Positions 9,303-19,795 of a stretch of DNA of 64,000 nt are shown here, piece by piece. Under the pieces are notes generated by a model. It ran no database searches and was not told the DNA's origin. It saw nothing but the letters and a program-made list of their open reading frames with translations. A program made the translations under genes and the position numbers. The stretch's first letter is position 1. Each line of letters opens with the position of its first letter. The stretch spans positions 1-64,000 of the forward strand of contig JAPUEK010000090.1 of the NCBI GenBank assembly GCA_027492585.1, written 5' to 3'. Source of the DNA: Paracoccaceae bacterium (GTDB lineage: Bacteria > Pseudomonadota > Alphaproteobacteria > Rhodobacterales > Rhodobacteraceae).

Positions 9303-10037
9303 ATGGACTGGCAGGACGAGGGGGCGCTGATCGCCATGCGGCCGCATGGGGAAAGTGCCGCGATCATCGAAGTATTCACGGCGGCGCATGGGCGCCATGC
9401 CGGCGTGGTGCGGGGCGGGGCCTCGCGGCGGATGGCGCCGCATTTGCAGCCGGGGACGCAGGTGGCCGTCAGCTGGTCGGCACGGCTCGGCGAGCATCTC
9501 GGCAGTTTCACCGTCGAGCCGCTCCGGTCGCGTGCGGCGATCCTGTCGGACCGGCGCGCGCTTGCCGGGCTGAACGCGGTCTGCGCGCTCCTGCATCTGT
9601 CCCTGCCGGAGCGCGAACCCCATCCGGGATTCTGGCGGCAGACGATGGCGCTGCTGGACCAGTTCGCGGCGGCTCCGGGCTGGGAGGCGGACTATCTCCG
9701 CTGGGAGCTGGCCTTGCTGGAGAGCCTCGGTTTCGGTCTCGATCTGACCTCCTGCGCGGCCACAGGGGCACGGGAAGGGCTGGTCTATGTCTCGCCGCGC
9801 AGCGGACGGGCGGTAAGCCGCGCGGGGGCCGGGGAGTGGGCCGCGCGTCTCTTGCCTTTGCCGGGGCTGCTGACCGGCTCCCCCCCAACAGATGCGGCAG
9901 CGATGGCCGCGGATCTGGCGGCGGGGCTGGCATTGACCGGGCATTTCCTGCGGCAGGGGCTGGAGCCTCTGCTTGGCGAGCGCCCCCTGCCCGAGGCGCG
10001 GCACCGTCTGGTCGAACTCCTCTCCCGGACGCGCTGA
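9303..10037 (+). CDS. recO: DNA repair protein RecO
   Basis: RecO works with RecR and RecF to load RecA on SSB-coated single-stranded DNA in gap repair. The 244-residue protein begins [30 protein letters not shown], the N-terminal OB-fold signature, followed by [15 protein letters not shown] and a helical C-terminal domain. The ATG at 9303 was chosen because the conserved N-terminus starts there; a longer in-frame extension crosses repeat DNA. The place after era matches other Rhodobacterales. Confidence 0.92.
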   Translation: MDWQDEGALIAMRPHGESAAIIEVFTAAHGRHAGVVRGGASRRMAPHLQPGTQVAVSWSARLGEHLGSFTVEPLRSRAAILSDRRALAGLNAVCALLHLSLPEREPHPGFWRQTMALLDQFAAAPGWEADYLRWELALLESLGFGLDLTSCAATGAREGLVYVSPRSGRAVSRAGAGEWAARLLPLPGLLTGSPPTDAAAMAADLAAGLALTGHFLRQGLEPLLGERPLPEARHRLVELLSRTR

Positions 10038-10112
10038 CACAAAGTCGCGGCCCCGCCTGCCCGCGTCGCAGATGGCACAGATCGGCGCCATCGGCCGCGC
10101 GAAGCTGCGCCC

Positions 10113-11354
10113 ATGGCCGTGAATGATCTCCCCCTGACGCTGACCCAGGCGCCCGCCCCCAAGGTGCAGCATTTCGCCCTTCTGGCCGGATTGGAGGCCG
10201 CGGTGCGCGGCATCCTGATCTCGGTCATGCCGCTGGCCGTCTATCAGGCGCTCGGCAGCGCCGAATCCACCTCGCTCGCCTATTTCGTCGCCGGAGTGGT
10301 GGCGATGTTCTGGGGATTGATGGTGCCATGGGCCACCCGCAAGATCCCGCGCCGCTGGATGTATACCGGAGGATGCCTCCTCTACTTCGTCGGCATGGCC
10401 CTGGCGATCGTCGGCACGCCCTGGTCGATGCCGCTTTCGGTGATGTGCAGCGCCATGGCGACGGCGACCACTTTCGTCTGCTTCAACGCCTATGTGCTCG
10501 ACTACATCACCCGTGCCGAGCTGGGGCGCAGCCAATCCCTGCAGATGGTCTATTCGGCGACCTCCTGGTCTGTCGGCCCGCTGCTCGGCGTCTGGCTGCA
10601 CAGCCATTGGGGGCCGGCGCCCTTCCTTCTCGCCGGAGCTTTCGCGGTTGCTTTGCTCACGACCTTCTGGGTGCTGCGGCTCGGCAATGGCAAGCAGATC
10701 GCGCGGGCGAAAAGCCCGGCGCTGAACCCGCTGGCCTATCTCGGCAGGTTCTTCGCCCAGCCGCGTCTGATCGCCGGCTGGTTCTTTGCCGTCATGCGGT
10801 CCTGCGGATGGTGGGTCTATGTGGTCTACCTGCCAATCTTCTGCGTCGAGGCGGGGCTTGGCGACAAGGTGGGCGGCACGGTCCTGTCGCTGACCAATGC
10901 GCTCCTGTTCATCGCGCCCCTTATGCTGCGCCAGGCGCGGCGCAGCTCGGTGCGCGTCTCGGTCCGCGCGGCTTTCGGCTGCTGCGCGCTGGCCTTCTTC
11001 GGGGCCTTCCTCGCCTCGCCCCTGCCCTGGGTGACGGTCGGCTTCGTCATGGTCGCCTCGGTCTTTCTCGTGGCGCTTGATGTGGTCGGCGGCCTGCCCT
11101 TTCTCATGGCGGTCAAACCCTCGGAACGGACGGAGATGTCCGCCGTCTATTCGAGCTTCCGGGATGTCTCGGGCATCGTGACGCCGGGGGTGGCCTGGCT
11201 TCTGCTGCTGGCGCTGCCGCTTCCGGCGATTTTCGCGGCGGCGGGGGTGGGGCTCGGCAGCGCCTTCCTGATCGCGGGCCGGCTGCATCCAAGGCTCGGC
11301 AGCCCGCGCCCGTCACGCGGCGGTGTTCTGGCTCAGGCGACCGGCGGTCGGTGA
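10113..11354 (+). CDS. Major facilitator superfamily transporter
   Basis: The 413-residue protein has about twelve transmembrane helices in two halves separated by a basic loop (LGNGKQIARAKSPA, near residue 195). GLEAAVRGILISVMPLAVYQAL at the first helix and the RKIPRRW loop between helices 2 and 3 fit MFS permeases. The substrate cannot be told. It starts 75 bases after recO and converges on the acyl-CoA dehydrogenase gene with only 3 bases between them. Confidence 0.8.
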   Translation: MAVNDLPLTLTQAPAPKVQHFALLAGLEAAVRGILISVMPLAVYQALGSAESTSLAYFVAGVVAMFWGLMVPWATRKIPRRWMYTGGCLLYFVGMALAIVGTPWSMPLSVMCSAMATATTFVCFNAYVLDYITRAELGRSQSLQMVYSATSWSVGPLLGVWLHSHWGPAPFLLAGAFAVALLTTFWVLRLGNGKQIARAKSPALNPLAYLGRFFAQPRLIAGWFFAVMRSCGWWVYVVYLPIFCVEAGLGDKVGGTVLSLTNALLFIAPLMLRQARRSSVRVSVRAAFGCCALAFFGAFLASPLPWVTVGFVMVASVFLVALDVVGGLPFLMAVKPSERTEMSAVYSSFRDVSGIVTPGVAWLLLLALPLPAIFAAAGVGLGSAFLIAGRLHPRLGSPRPSRGGVLAQATGGR

Positions 11355-11357
11355 GGC

Positions 11358-13025
11358 TCAGTCCAGCAGGCGCCGCGCGATCACCTGCGCCTGGATCTCC
11401 GCCGCGCCCTCGAAGATGTTGAGGATGCGCGCATCGCAAAGAATCCGGCTGATCTGGTATTCGAGCGCGAAGCCGTTGCCGCCGTGGATCTGCAACGCAT
11501 TGTCCGCCGCCGCCCAGGCGACGCGGGCGCCGAGAAGCTTGGCCATCCCTGCTTCCAGATCGCAGCGCTTGTCGTGGTCCTTCTGCCAGGCGCTGAAATA
11601 GGTGAGCTGGCGGGCCACCATGATCTCCACCGCCATCATGGCGAGCTTTCCGGCCACCCGCGGGAAAGCGATCAGGGGCTTGCCGAACTGCTTGCGGTCT
11701 TCGGCATATTTCAGGCCGAGCTCCAGCGCCGCCTGCGCCACCCCGATCGCCCGTGCGGCGGTCTGGATGCGGGCGCTTTCGAAGGTCTGCATGAGCTGCT
11801 TGAACCCCTGCCCCGGCACGCCGCCCAGAAGGTTCTCCCCCTTCACCTGAAAGCCGTCAAAGGCCAGCTCATATTCCTTCATGCCGCGATAGCCGAGCAC
11901 CTCGATCTCGCCGCCGGTCATGCCGGGGGTCGGGAACGGCTCCGCATCGGTCCCCGGCACCTTCTCGGCCAGAAACATCGACAAGCCGCGATAGTCGCTG
12001 GTGTCGGGATCGGTGCGCGCCAGAAGCGTCATGACATGGGTGCGCGCCGCATGGGTGATCCAGGTCTTGTTGCCGGTGACCTGCCAGTCCTCCCCGACCT
12101 TCACCGCCCGCGTCCGGAGCGAGCCGAGGTCGGAGCCGGTGTTCGGTTCGGTGAAAACCGCCGTCGGCAGGATCTCCCCCGAGGCGAGCTTCGGCAGCCA
12201 TTGCGCCTTCTGCGCCGCCGTGCCGCCGCAAAGGATCAGCTCCGCCGCGATCTCCGACCGGGTGCCGAGCGAGCCGACCCCGATATAGCCGCGCGACAGC
12301 TCCTCCGAGACCACGACCATCGAGGCCTTGGACAGGCCGAAGCCGCCGAATTCCTCCGGGATGGTCAGACCGAACACCCCCATCTCCGCCAGCTCCGCGA
12401 TGATCTCCATCGGGATCAGCTCATCGCGCAGATGCCAGCCATGGGCTTCCGGGATGACCTTCTCATCGGCAAAGCGGCGGAACTGGTCGCGGATCATCTC
12501 CAGCTCCTCCTCCAGCCCGGTCACGCCGAAGGTTGCCCTGCCGTGATTGTCCGCCATCAGCGCCACAAGCGCCATGCGGGCGGCAGCGGTATTGCCCTGG
12601 GCCATAAGACAAGCCGCCGCCGCCCCCGGCGTCCGGGGGGCGATCCCGAGGTCCTGCAAGCGCGCGACCTCCCCCTGGGACATCGGAATTCCGCCATGGA
12701 TCTGGGCAAGGTATTCGCCGAAGCCGATCTGGAGCAGCAGCCCCTCCATAGCGCCGAACTGCCCGGCCTCCGCCAGCCGCCCGGCCCAGGCCCGCATCTG
12801 GCGCAAAGCCTCGGCATAGGTCGCCAGCCACGAGAGGCAATGGGCGGCGAACTGGTGCTCCTCCAGCGCCGGGGCAGAGATCTTTCCGCCAACCGTGACC
12901 CGCGCCCGCAACGCCTCCCGCGCTTCGGCAAAAAGCGCCTCGACCTCCGGCAGCGCCTCTGCCGTCAGCACCAGCACATCGGCCAGAAGCGGGGAAGCGG
13001 CGGGGGGGCGGGCATCAAGGGCCAT
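11358..13025 (-). CDS. mcd: Probable (2S)-methylsuccinyl-CoA dehydrogenase
   Basis: This is an FAD-dependent acyl-CoA dehydrogenase of 555 residues, about 160 longer than ordinary members. The N-terminal extension (residues 1-150, helical) is the trait that sets methylsuccinyl-CoA dehydrogenase apart. The core has LTIPEEFGGFGLS, the FAD/substrate motif TEPNTGSDLGSLRTRA, KTWITHAART, and NIFEGAAEIQAQVIARRLL, where the Glu of FEG aligns with the catalytic base. The enzyme would convert methylsuccinyl-CoA to mesaconyl-CoA in the ethylmalonyl-CoA pathway, passing electrons to ETF (etfAB lie 11 kb downstream). The ATG at 13025 has GGAG upstream. Identification as Mcd is by length and similarity recalled, not by a search. 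Confidence 0.8.
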   Translation of the reverse strand: MALDARPPAASPLLADVLVLTAEALPEVEALFAEAREALRARVTVGGKISAPALEEHQFAAHCLSWLATYAEALRQMRAWAGRLAEAGQFGAMEGLLLQIGFGEYLAQIHGGIPMSQGEVARLQDLGIAPRTPGAAAACLMAQGNTAAARMALVALMADNHGRATFGVTGLEEELEMIRDQFRRFADEKVIPEAHGWHLRDELIPMEIIAELAEMGVFGLTIPEEFGGFGLSKASMVVVSEELSRGYIGVGSLGTRSEIAAELILCGGTAAQKAQWLPKLASGEILPTAVFTEPNTGSDLGSLRTRAVKVGEDWQVTGNKTWITHAARTHVMTLLARTDPDTSDYRGLSMFLAEKVPGTDAEPFPTPGMTGGEIEVLGYRGMKEYELAFDGFQVKGENLLGGVPGQGFKQLMQTFESARIQTAARAIGVAQAALELGLKYAEDRKQFGKPLIAFPRVAGKLAMMAVEIMVARQLTYFSAWQKDHDKRCDLEAGMAKLLGARVAWAAADNALQIHGGNGFALEYQISRILCDARILNIFEGAAEIQAQVIARRLLD

Positions 13026-13188
13026 CTCGGTCTCCGGGAGGGATTCTGCGGTTGCGAATGGGTAGCGCCTTCGCAACCGCAGCGCAATATACTTTCGATT
13101 AATGCCGGACAATCGACGTAATATGTCTCAATGATTTTCCTCAAGCGCCGGTTCCGCCCTTGGCGTAGGAAAGGACAAAGGAGAGATC

Positions 13189-13971
13189 ATGGACCTTCTG
13201 TCCACCATGCTGCCCGCCGATTTGAGCATGACCGCCTTCTGGGCCGCCGTCGCCGTCACCGCCTTCGCAGGCTTCGTGAAGGGCGCCATCGGCTTTGCCA
13301 TGCCGATGGTCATGATCTCCGCCTTCTCGGCCTTCCTGCCGCCGCATGTCGCCCTCGCCGGGCTGATCCTGCCCACGCTGGTCTCCAACGTCTCGCAGGC
13401 CTTCCGGCAGGGCCTGCCCGCCGCCAGGGACAGCGCCTGGACTTACCGGCGCTTCCTGATTGCCACATTGGTCTTTCTGGCGCTCTCGGCGCAGTTCGTG
13501 GATCTGATCCCGAAACCCGCCTTCCTCCTGTTGCTCGGCCTGCCGATCACCGCCTTCGCCGGTCTGCAACTCGCCGGCAAACGGCTCGCCCTGCGGCTGG
13601 AGCACAGGACCCGCGCCGAATGGCTGCTTGGCGCCATCGGCGGGCTTTATGGCGGGATCTCGGGGGTCTGGGGGCCGCCGCTCTTGGTCTACCTCCTCTC
13701 GATCGGCACCGAAAAGACCGAGGCTGTCCGCGTGCAGGGCGTGATCTTTCTCGTCGGCGCCGTGGCCCTGATGATCGCCCATCTCGGAACCGGCGTGCTG
13801 AGCGGCCAGAACTTCACCTTCTCCGCCGCCCTCGTGATCCCGGCACTGATCGGCCAAAGCCTTGGAACCCGCATCCAGGACCGCCTAGATCAAGGCCGCT
13901 TCCGCCGCTGGACTCAAGGCCTGCTGGTGCTGACCGGCCTCAACCTCGTCCGGCAAGCCCTGACCGGCTGA
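13189..13971 (+). CDS. TauE/SafE-type sulfite exporter family permease
   Basis: The 260-residue protein has about eight transmembrane helices in two repeated halves, each beginning with a Gly-rich GFVKGAIGFAMPMVMI or GLYGGISGVWGPPLLVYLL motif typical of TauE/SafE permeases. Such proteins move sulfite, sulfoacetate or other organic anions; the substrate here is unknown. A clear AAAGGAGAG precedes the ATG at 13189. The gene is divergent from the dehydrogenase gene. Confidence 0.8.
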   Translation: MDLLSTMLPADLSMTAFWAAVAVTAFAGFVKGAIGFAMPMVMISAFSAFLPPHVALAGLILPTLVSNVSQAFRQGLPAARDSAWTYRRFLIATLVFLALSAQFVDLIPKPAFLLLLGLPITAFAGLQLAGKRLALRLEHRTRAEWLLGAIGGLYGGISGVWGPPLLVYLLSIGTEKTEAVRVQGVIFLVGAVALMIAHLGTGVLSGQNFTFSAALVIPALIGQSLGTRIQDRLDQGRFRRWTQGLLVLTGLNLVRQALTG

Positions 13972-13988
13972 TACCGCCGGCTGATTTC

Positions 13989-14042
13989 ATCTTGCCGGAA
14001 ATATCCTGCGGGGGGACCGGGGGGTGCAAAACCCCCCGGCGC
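13989..14042. repeat. GC-rich intergenic stem-loop repeat, copy 2 (terminator-like)
   Basis: AAATATCCTGCGGGGGGACC leads into an 8-bp stem CCGGGGGG/CCCCCCGG around TGCAAAA, then GGCGCC. It sits between the convergent permease and pckA genes, a position expected for a shared terminator. It is the same element as at 7,614-7,664 with compensated stem changes. Confidence 0.6.
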
Positions 14043-14059
14043 CAGCCGCAGTTCCGCGA

Positions 14060-15658
14060 TCAGCCGATCGCCGCCGCCTTCACATCCGCGTCGATGAACG
14101 GCACATATTGCCCGAAGTTGTCCGAGAACATCTTTACCAGCTTCGCCGCCTGCGCGTCATAAGCCCCCTTGTCGGCCCAGGTGTCGCGCGGGTTCAGCAG
14201 GTTGCCGTCCACACCCGGCACCGCCACCGGCACCTCGAAGCCGAAATTCGGGTCCTTGCGGAACTGCACACCCGCCAGCGAGCCGTCCAGCGCCGCCGAC
14301 AGAAGCCCGCGCGTCGCCCTGATCGGCATCCGCTTGCCGGTGCCGTAAGCCCCGCCGGTCCAGCCGGTGTTCACCAGCCAGCAGGTCGCGCCATATTGCG
14401 CGATCTTTTCCTGCAGCAGTTTGCCGTACACCTCCGGCCGCCGCGGCATGAAGGGTGCGCCGAAGCAGGTGGAGAAGGTCGGCGTCGGTTCGGTGATGCC
14501 GCGCTCCGTCCCTGCCGTCTTGGAGGTGAAGCCCGACAGGAAGTGGTACATCGCCTGCGCCGGGGTCAGCCGCGCAATCGGCGGCAGCACCCCGAAAGCG
14601 TCGCAGGTCAGCATGATCACATTCTTCGGATGCCCGCCCAAGCCCGTCGCCGAGGCGTTGGAGATATAGTCGAGCGGATAGGCGCAGCGCATGTTCTCGG
14701 TCAGGCGGCTGTCGGCGAAATCCAGCTCCAGCGTCTCGGGATCGAAGACCATGTTCTCCACCACCGTCGCAAAGCGATGGGTGGTCGCATAGATCTCCGG
14801 CTCCGCCTCGGGATTGAGGTTGATGGTCTTGGCATAGCAGCCGCCTTCGAAGTTGAAGGTGCCGTTGCCGGACCAGCCATGCTCGTCATCGCCGATCAGG
14901 ATGCGGTCGGGGGCCGCCGAAAGCGTGGTCTTGCCGGTGCCGGAGAGGCCGAAGAACACCGCCGTCTCGTCCAGCTTGCCCGGCGCGTGGTTGGCCGAGC
15001 AATGCATCGCCATCACGCCCTTTTCCGGCAGCAGGTAGTTCAGCAGCGTGAACACCGCCTTCTTGTTCTCTCCCGCATAGGCGGTATTTCCGATCAGGAT
15101 CAGCTTTCTGTCGAAGTTGAGCGCGATCACCGTCGAGGTCCGGCAACCGTGGCGAACCGGATCCGCGATGAAGGACGGACAATTGATGATCGTCCAGTCA
15201 GGGGTGAAGCTGTCCAGCTCCGCCCGCTCCGGCCGGCGCAGCAGGTGCCGGATGAACAGCCCGTGCCAAGCCAGTTCCGTCACCATCCGCACATCGAGCC
15301 GATGCTCCGGATCGGCGCCGCCGAACAGATCCTGCACGAAATAGTCGCGCCCCTTCATATGCTCCAGCATGTCGGAGTAGAGCCGGTCGAAGGCCTCCGG
15401 TGCCATGGCGCCGTTGTTTTCCCACCAGATGGTGTTTTCGACCAAAGGCGTGCGGACCACGAACTTGTCCTTGGGAGAGCGCCCGGTGAACTGCCCGGTC
15501 GAGCACAGGAAGGCGCCGCCCAGACCGAGTTTGCCCTCGCCGCGCTTCACCGCCTCTTCGACCAGAGCGGGTTCGAGAGAGTTGTAATAGACGTTCCCCA
15601 GCCCGGTGATGCCCTGAGTGTCCAAAGTCGCGCGTGGGTTCACACGTCCAGTCATCAT
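14060..15658 (-). CDS. pckA: Phosphoenolpyruvate carboxykinase (ATP)
   Basis: The enzyme turns oxaloacetate and ATP into phosphoenolpyruvate and CO2, the entry to gluconeogenesis. The 532-residue protein has the kinase-1a motif [11 protein letters not shown], kinase-2 motif [19 protein letters not shown] and TGRSPKDKF, all marks of the ATP-type family. ATG 15658 is preferred, with AAGGGAGCG about 6 bases upstream. It is divergent from chvI; the pckA/chvI-chvG arrangement is conserved across alphaproteobacteria and reflects control of pckA by ChvI in rhizobia. Confidence 0.96.
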   Translation of the reverse strand: MMTGRVNPRATLDTQGITGLGNVYYNSLEPALVEEAVKRGEGKLGLGGAFLCSTGQFTGRSPKDKFVVRTPLVENTIWWENNGAMAPEAFDRLYSDMLEHMKGRDYFVQDLFGGADPEHRLDVRMVTELAWHGLFIRHLLRRPERAELDSFTPDWTIINCPSFIADPVRHGCRTSTVIALNFDRKLILIGNTAYAGENKKAVFTLLNYLLPEKGVMAMHCSANHAPGKLDETAVFFGLSGTGKTTLSAAPDRILIGDDEHGWSGNGTFNFEGGCYAKTINLNPEAEPEIYATTHRFATVVENMVFDPETLELDFADSRLTENMRCAYPLDYISNASATGLGGHPKNVIMLTCDAFGVLPPIARLTPAQAMYHFLSGFTSKTAGTERGITEPTPTFSTCFGAPFMPRRPEVYGKLLQEKIAQYGATCWLVNTGWTGGAYGTGKRMPIRATRGLLSAALDGSLAGVQFRKDPNFGFEVPVAVPGVDGNLLNPRDTWADKGAYDAQAAKLVKMFSDNFGQYVPFIDADVKAAAIG

Positions 15659-15794
15659 CTCGCTCGCTCCCTTTCGGCACCGCCCTGCGGCACCTTCTCT
15701 GCAATGAAAGGCGGTCGGGCCAATGACCGCCGGAGGGCGCAATCTCCGAGAGGCACCCCGTTTGTTCGCTATAACACTTTGAAAAACACTGGAA

Positions 15795-15841
15795 TAGCGC
15801 AAGCTGGCACAGTTAGCGCAACCATCCGCGCTTTAGCGCAA
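15795..15841. promoter_or_regulatory. Three phased TTGCGCTA direct repeats between pckA and chvI
   Basis: TAGCGCAA occurs at 15,795-15,802, 15,814-15,821 and 15,834-15,841, starting 19 and 20 bases apart, about two helical turns each. The second and third copies share the longer TTAGCGCAACCAT. Read toward pckA the box is TTGCGCTA. Even spacing on one face of the helix suggests cooperative binding by a dimeric regulator. ChvI itself is a candidate but the box is not a motif I can assign. The rest of the 354-base spacer shows no gene. Confidence 0.5.
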
Positions 15842-16012
15842 CCATTCGGCGAGACCTCACCGAACTGCGGCAAATTAGTCAATCCTTTGGAAATTTGGCC
15901 CCTCATGGACTCGGGAGCAGGGGTGATTCGCACATTCCTGTTGATTCCCACAGGCGGAAACCGGATCATGTGGCAAAAATCAGGCAAGCCGAGCAGCATA
16001 GGGAAGCCCAAC

Positions 16013-16714
16013 ATGGCAAGGATCGCCCTTGTGGACGACGACAGGAATATCCTGACGTCGGTTTCGATGACTCTTGAAGCCGAGGGGTTCGAGGTCGAGA
16101 CTTTCAATGACGGTCAGTCGGCGCTCGATGCCTTCAACCGGCGTATGCCCGACATGGCGGTGCTCGACATCAAGATGCCGCGGATGGACGGGATGGATCT
16201 TCTCCAGCGGCTCCGGCAGAAAACCACGATGCCGGTGATCTTCCTCACCTCCAAGGATGACGAGATCGACGAGGTTCTGGGCCTTCGCATGGGCGCGGAC
16301 GATTATGTGAAAAAGCCGTTCTCCCAACGGCTTCTGGTCGAACGCATCCGCGCGCTCCTGCGCCGCAACGATGCGATCGCCACGGGGGAGGTGGCCGTCA
16401 CCGAAGAAACCAAGATCATGGAGCGGGGCAATCTGCGGATGGACCCGCTGCGCCATTCCGTGACCTGGAAGGGCAAGGACGTGTCGCTGACCGTCACCGA
16501 ATTCATGCTGCTTCAGGCGCTCGCGCAGCGGCCGGGTTTCGTGAAGTCGCGCGATCAACTGATGGATGTGGCCTATGACGATCAGGTCTATGTCGATGAC
16601 CGCACGATCGACAGCCATATCAAGCGCTTGCGGAAGAAGATGCGCTCGGTGGACGATGATTTCTCCGCCATCGAAACGCTTTACGGCATCGGCTACCGTT
16701 ACAACGAAGAATGA
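16013..16714 (+). CDS. chvI: ChvI-type response regulator
   Basis: This is a 233-residue OmpR-family regulator. The receiver domain has acidic residues D8-D10, the phosphorylated Asp52 in [11 protein letters not shown], and YVKKPF near residue 101. The winged-helix domain contains [17 protein letters not shown] and [16 protein letters not shown]. In Rhizobium and Agrobacterium ChvI controls envelope, acid-stress and central carbon genes. ATG 16013 gives the standard start [10 protein letters not shown]; a very long in-frame extension upstream is antisense to pckA and not real. The stop overlaps the chvG start (ATGA). Confidence 0.93.
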   Translation: MARIALVDDDRNILTSVSMTLEAEGFEVETFNDGQSALDAFNRRMPDMAVLDIKMPRMDGMDLLQRLRQKTTMPVIFLTSKDDEIDEVLGLRMGADDYVKKPFSQRLLVERIRALLRRNDAIATGEVAVTEETKIMERGNLRMDPLRHSVTWKGKDVSLTVTEFMLLQALAQRPGFVKSRDQLMDVAYDDQVYVDDRTIDSHIKRLRKKMRSVDDDFSAIETLYGIGYRYNEE

Positions 16715-18393
16715 CGCTTGCAGCGAACATCGACATGAAAGAGGCGCGTCCCGCGAAACCCGGTGAACTGCTTCTGGGCGAGGATTGGGTCTCGCCCGAG
16801 GCTGTCGCGGACCCGACCCTGACCGAGGGGCGCGGGCGGCGCGGGATTGCCTCGCTCAACCGCTCGCCGCTGGCGCGCAAGATCATCATCTTCAACCTGC
16901 TGGCGCTCGTCGTGCTGGTGGCCGGGGTGCTGTTCCTGAACCCGTTCCGCGACAGTCTGGTGATCCAGCGCGAACAGGGGCTCGTGACCGAGGCGGAGCT
17001 GATCGCCGATGTGATGGAGGCCGGGCCGGACGCCCAATTGCCGCGCGACTTCAAGGATATGGCCATAGGCCCTGGGCTTGAGGTCTTTCTTTTCGACAGG
17101 AGCGGCGCCATTCTGGCGCAGGGTCTCGGCGCAGCGCGCGAAACCACGTCGGTCTCGGACAAGGCCCGCTCCACGATCATCACCGATTTCCTGAACGGCA
17201 TATGGGAAACCGTCTCCGGCCTTCTGGTGCGGGACCGCGAAGCCACCCCGGACATCAGCGGCGAAAGCATGGCGCGCGCCTTGTTCGCGCAGGCGCTCGC
17301 GGGGGAAACCGCCGTCAACTCCAGCCGGAGCGAGGATGGCGGGGCGCTTTTCTCCGTCGCCACCCCGGTCCGCAAGGCGGGGCAGGTCGTGGGCGTCGTT
17401 GCCCTGACCTCTGCCGCCGGGGAGATCGACCGCCTCGTGCGCTACGAACGCGAGCAGGTGCTCCAGATGTTCGTGATCGCGCTTCTCGTTTCCATCGGCC
17501 TGTCGCTGGTGCTGGCCTCCACCATCGCCAATCCGCTGTCCGATCTGGCGGCGGCGGCGGAGCTCGGCCGCGACCGTGACGCCCGCAAGATGTCGCCCGG
17601 ACGCATCCGCATCCCGGATCTGGCCGCCCGCCCCGATGAGATCGGCCGGCTTTCGGTGGCGATGCGCGGCATGGTGGCCGCGCTTTACGACCGCATCGAC
17701 GCCAACGAACAATTCGCCGCCGATGTGGCGCATGAGATCAAGAACCCGCTCGCCTCTCTGCGCTCAGCGGTCGGCACCTTGCGGGTCGCCAAGCGCGACG
17801 ACCAGCGCGAAAAGCTGCTGGACGTGATCGACCATGACGTGCGGCGGCTCGACCGTCTGGTAAGCGACATCTCCAACGCCTCCCGGCTCGATTCCGAACT
17901 GGTGAAAGAAGAGGAGGAGGAGTTCAACCTTCTGAAAACCCTTTCCAACCTGTCGGAGTATCTCGGCCAGCAGGCGGCGGAGAAGGGCGTGGAATTCGTC
18001 ACGGACTTCCCGGCCGAACCGATCCGGATTCATGGCCTGGAAGGCAGGCTGGCGCAGGTTTTCGTCAACCTGATCACCAATGCCACCTCGTTCTGCGAAG
18101 ATGGCGATGCGGTGCGGGTCTGGGCGCGCCGCCGGGAAAACCGGGTTCTGGTCGTCGTCGAAGATACCGGGCCGGGCATCCCGGAACAGGCGCTGACCAA
18201 GGTGTTCAAACGGTTCTACTCCGACCGTCCGGCCACCCATTTCGGCAACAACTCCGGCCTCGGCCTGTCGATTTCCAAGCAGATCGTGGAAGCGCATGGC
18301 GGTGTGATCTGGGCCGAGAACATCCGTCCGACCAATGCCGACCCGACCTCCGAGCCGCTTGGCGCGCGTTTCGTCGTCGGCCTGCCCGTGTGA
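16711..18393 (+). CDS. chvG: ChvG-type sensor histidine kinase
   Basis: This 560-residue membrane kinase has a transmembrane helix near residues 55-75, a periplasmic domain of about 190 residues, and a second helix near 250-270. A HAMP region follows, then a HisKA domain with the phosphorylated His341 in [13 protein letters not shown], and an ATPase domain with DTGPGIP and [18 protein letters not shown]. It would sense an envelope or acid signal and phosphorylate ChvI. It is coupled to chvI upstream and overlaps hprK downstream. Confidence 0.93.
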   Translation: MTLAANIDMKEARPAKPGELLLGEDWVSPEAVADPTLTEGRGRRGIASLNRSPLARKIIIFNLLALVVLVAGVLFLNPFRDSLVIQREQGLVTEAELIADVMEAGPDAQLPRDFKDMAIGPGLEVFLFDRSGAILAQGLGAARETTSVSDKARSTIITDFLNGIWETVSGLLVRDREATPDISGESMARALFAQALAGETAVNSSRSEDGGALFSVATPVRKAGQVVGVVALTSAAGEIDRLVRYEREQVLQMFVIALLVSIGLSLVLASTIANPLSDLAAAAELGRDRDARKMSPGRIRIPDLAARPDEIGRLSVAMRGMVAALYDRIDANEQFAADVAHEIKNPLASLRSAVGTLRVAKRDDQREKLLDVIDHDVRRLDRLVSDISNASRLDSELVKEEEEEFNLLKTLSNLSEYLGQQAAEKGVEFVTDFPAEPIRIHGLEGRLAQVFVNLITNATSFCEDGDAVRVWARRRENRVLVVVEDTGPGIPEQALTKVFKRFYSDRPATHFGNNSGLGLSISKQIVEAHGGVIWAENIRPTNADPTSEPLGARFVVGLPV

Positions 18394-18851
18394 CGCCCGA
18401 AAGAGATCCCGGCGGAGCAGAGGCCTCCCCGGCGACCGGAACGGTGCTGCACGCAAGCTGCATCGCCGTCAATGGCAGAGGCCTCCTCATCCTCGGCCCT
18501 TCCGGCGCCGGAAAATCGGCGCTTGCGCTGCAACTGATGGCCTTTGGCGCGGATCTCGTGGCCGATGATCGCACCCTGATCCGGCGGGAGGGCGATCGGC
18601 TTCTCGCCCGCGCACCGGAACCTCTCTCCGGCCTGATCGAGGCGCGGGGCATCGGTCTGCTGACCGCGCGCGCCCTTGCCGATGTCCCACTGTCCCTCGT
18701 CGTGGATCTCGCGCAGACGGAGAGCGACCGCCTTCCGCCGCGTCGCAGCGTCACGATACTGGGAACGACACTCGACCTTGTCCTTCGGTCGCAGAGTGAC
18801 CATTTTTCTGCTGCTCTGCTATGCTATCTCAAAGGCAACCGCAGCGCCTGA
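18390..18851 (+). CDS. hprK: HPr kinase/phosphorylase, short alphaproteobacterial form
   Basis: The 153-residue protein holds only the C-terminal catalytic domain: Walker A GPSGAGKS at residues 36-43, DLVADD near 55-60, and the RGIGLL motif. The N-terminal domain of Firmicute HprK is absent, as is usual in alphaproteobacteria. It would phosphorylate HPr on Ser46, and that serine is present in the HPr encoded nearby. GTG start overlapping the chvG stop. Confidence 0.88.
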   Translation: MTPERDPGGAEASPATGTVLHASCIAVNGRGLLILGPSGAGKSALALQLMAFGADLVADDRTLIRREGDRLLARAPEPLSGLIEARGIGLLTARALADVPLSLVVDLAQTESDRLPPRRSVTILGTTLDLVLRSQSDHFSAALLCYLKGNRSA

Positions 18852-19795
18852 TGGAGAACCCTTTGCTGGACGCGCAGGATCAGACGCAGGAACACCGGCT
18901 TTTGCTTGTCACCGGGCCATCGGGGGCTGGCCGCTCCACGGCGATCAATGCGCTTGAGGATATCGGCTATGAGGCGATCGACAACCTGCCGCTGAGCCTC
19001 GTGCCGCGGCTGATCGACGGCCCGCCGCTTGGCCGGCCCATCGCTCTTGGCCTCGATGTCAGGAACCGCGATTTCAACGCCACCACGCTGATCGAACTGA
19101 TCGACACGCTGACGCGCGACCCGCGCGTCGGCTTGCAGCTTCTCTACCTCGACTGCGACCCCTCCGAACTGATCCGGCGCTACAGCCAGACCCGTCGCCG
19201 CCATCCGCTCGCCCGCGCGGAAACCCCGCGCGAAGGGGTGGAGATGGAGATCGACCTTCTGGCGCCGATCCGCGCCCGTGCCGACCACCTGATCGACACG
19301 TCCGAGATGTCGCCCCATGATCTGAAAGCCGATATCCAGGACTGGTTCGACAATGGCGTGGCCAGTCGCATGGCGGTTTCTGTGCAATCTTTCAGCTACA
19401 AGCGCGGGCTGCCGCGCGGCGTGGACATGATCTTCGACTGCCGCTTCCTGAAGAACCCGCATTGGCGGGAGGCGTTGCGGCCGCTCGACGGGCGCGACAA
19501 GGCGGTGGCGGAATATGTGGAGACCGATCCGCGCTTCGAGGAATTCTTCACCCGCATCCGCGATCTGATCCTGATGCTGCTTCCCGCCAGCCTTGAGGAG
19601 GGCAAGGCCTATCTCGCCATCGCCTTCGGCTGTTCCGGCGGGCAACACCGTTCTGTTGCAGTTGCAGAAAAACTGGGCAATGTGCTTGCGGAAGCGGGCT
19701 GGCCAGTGTCAAAACGTCACCGGGAACTTGAACGCAAGGTCGCGGCGCCGCCGCAGGGCCGGACAGACGGAACAACCGGAGTGGTCAACGCTTGA
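18851..19795 (+). CDS. rapZ: RapZ/YvcJ-family nucleotide-binding protein
   Basis: The 314-residue protein has an N-terminal P-loop [17 protein letters not shown], where Arg replaces the usual Lys (common in this family's alphaproteobacterial members). It also has [11 protein letters not shown] and a C-terminal domain with [17 protein letters not shown]. In E. coli RapZ is an adaptor that directs RNase E to the GlmZ small RNA; the role in alphaproteobacteria is less clear, but the position inside the PTS cluster is conserved. Start and hprK stop share one base. Confidence 0.9.
   Translation: MENPLLDAQDQTQEHRLLLVTGPSGAGRSTAINALEDIGYEAIDNLPLSLVPRLIDGPPLGRPIALGLDVRNRDFNATTLIELIDTLTRDPRVGLQLLYLDCDPSELIRRYSQTRRRHPLARAETPREGVEMEIDLLAPIRARADHLIDTSEMSPHDLKADIQDWFDNGVASRMAVSVQSFSYKRGLPRGVDMIFDCRFLKNPHWREALRPLDGRDKAVAEYVETDPRFEEFFTRIRDLILMLLPASLEEGKAYLAIAFGCSGGQHRSVAVAEKLGNVLAEAGWPVSKRHRELERKVAAPPQGRTDGTTGVVNA

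Noticed and set aside
14024-16012. A plus-strand frame of 663 codons in front of chvI
   Set aside because: It is antisense to pckA, has no ribosome site, and ChvI has a standard start at 16,013.
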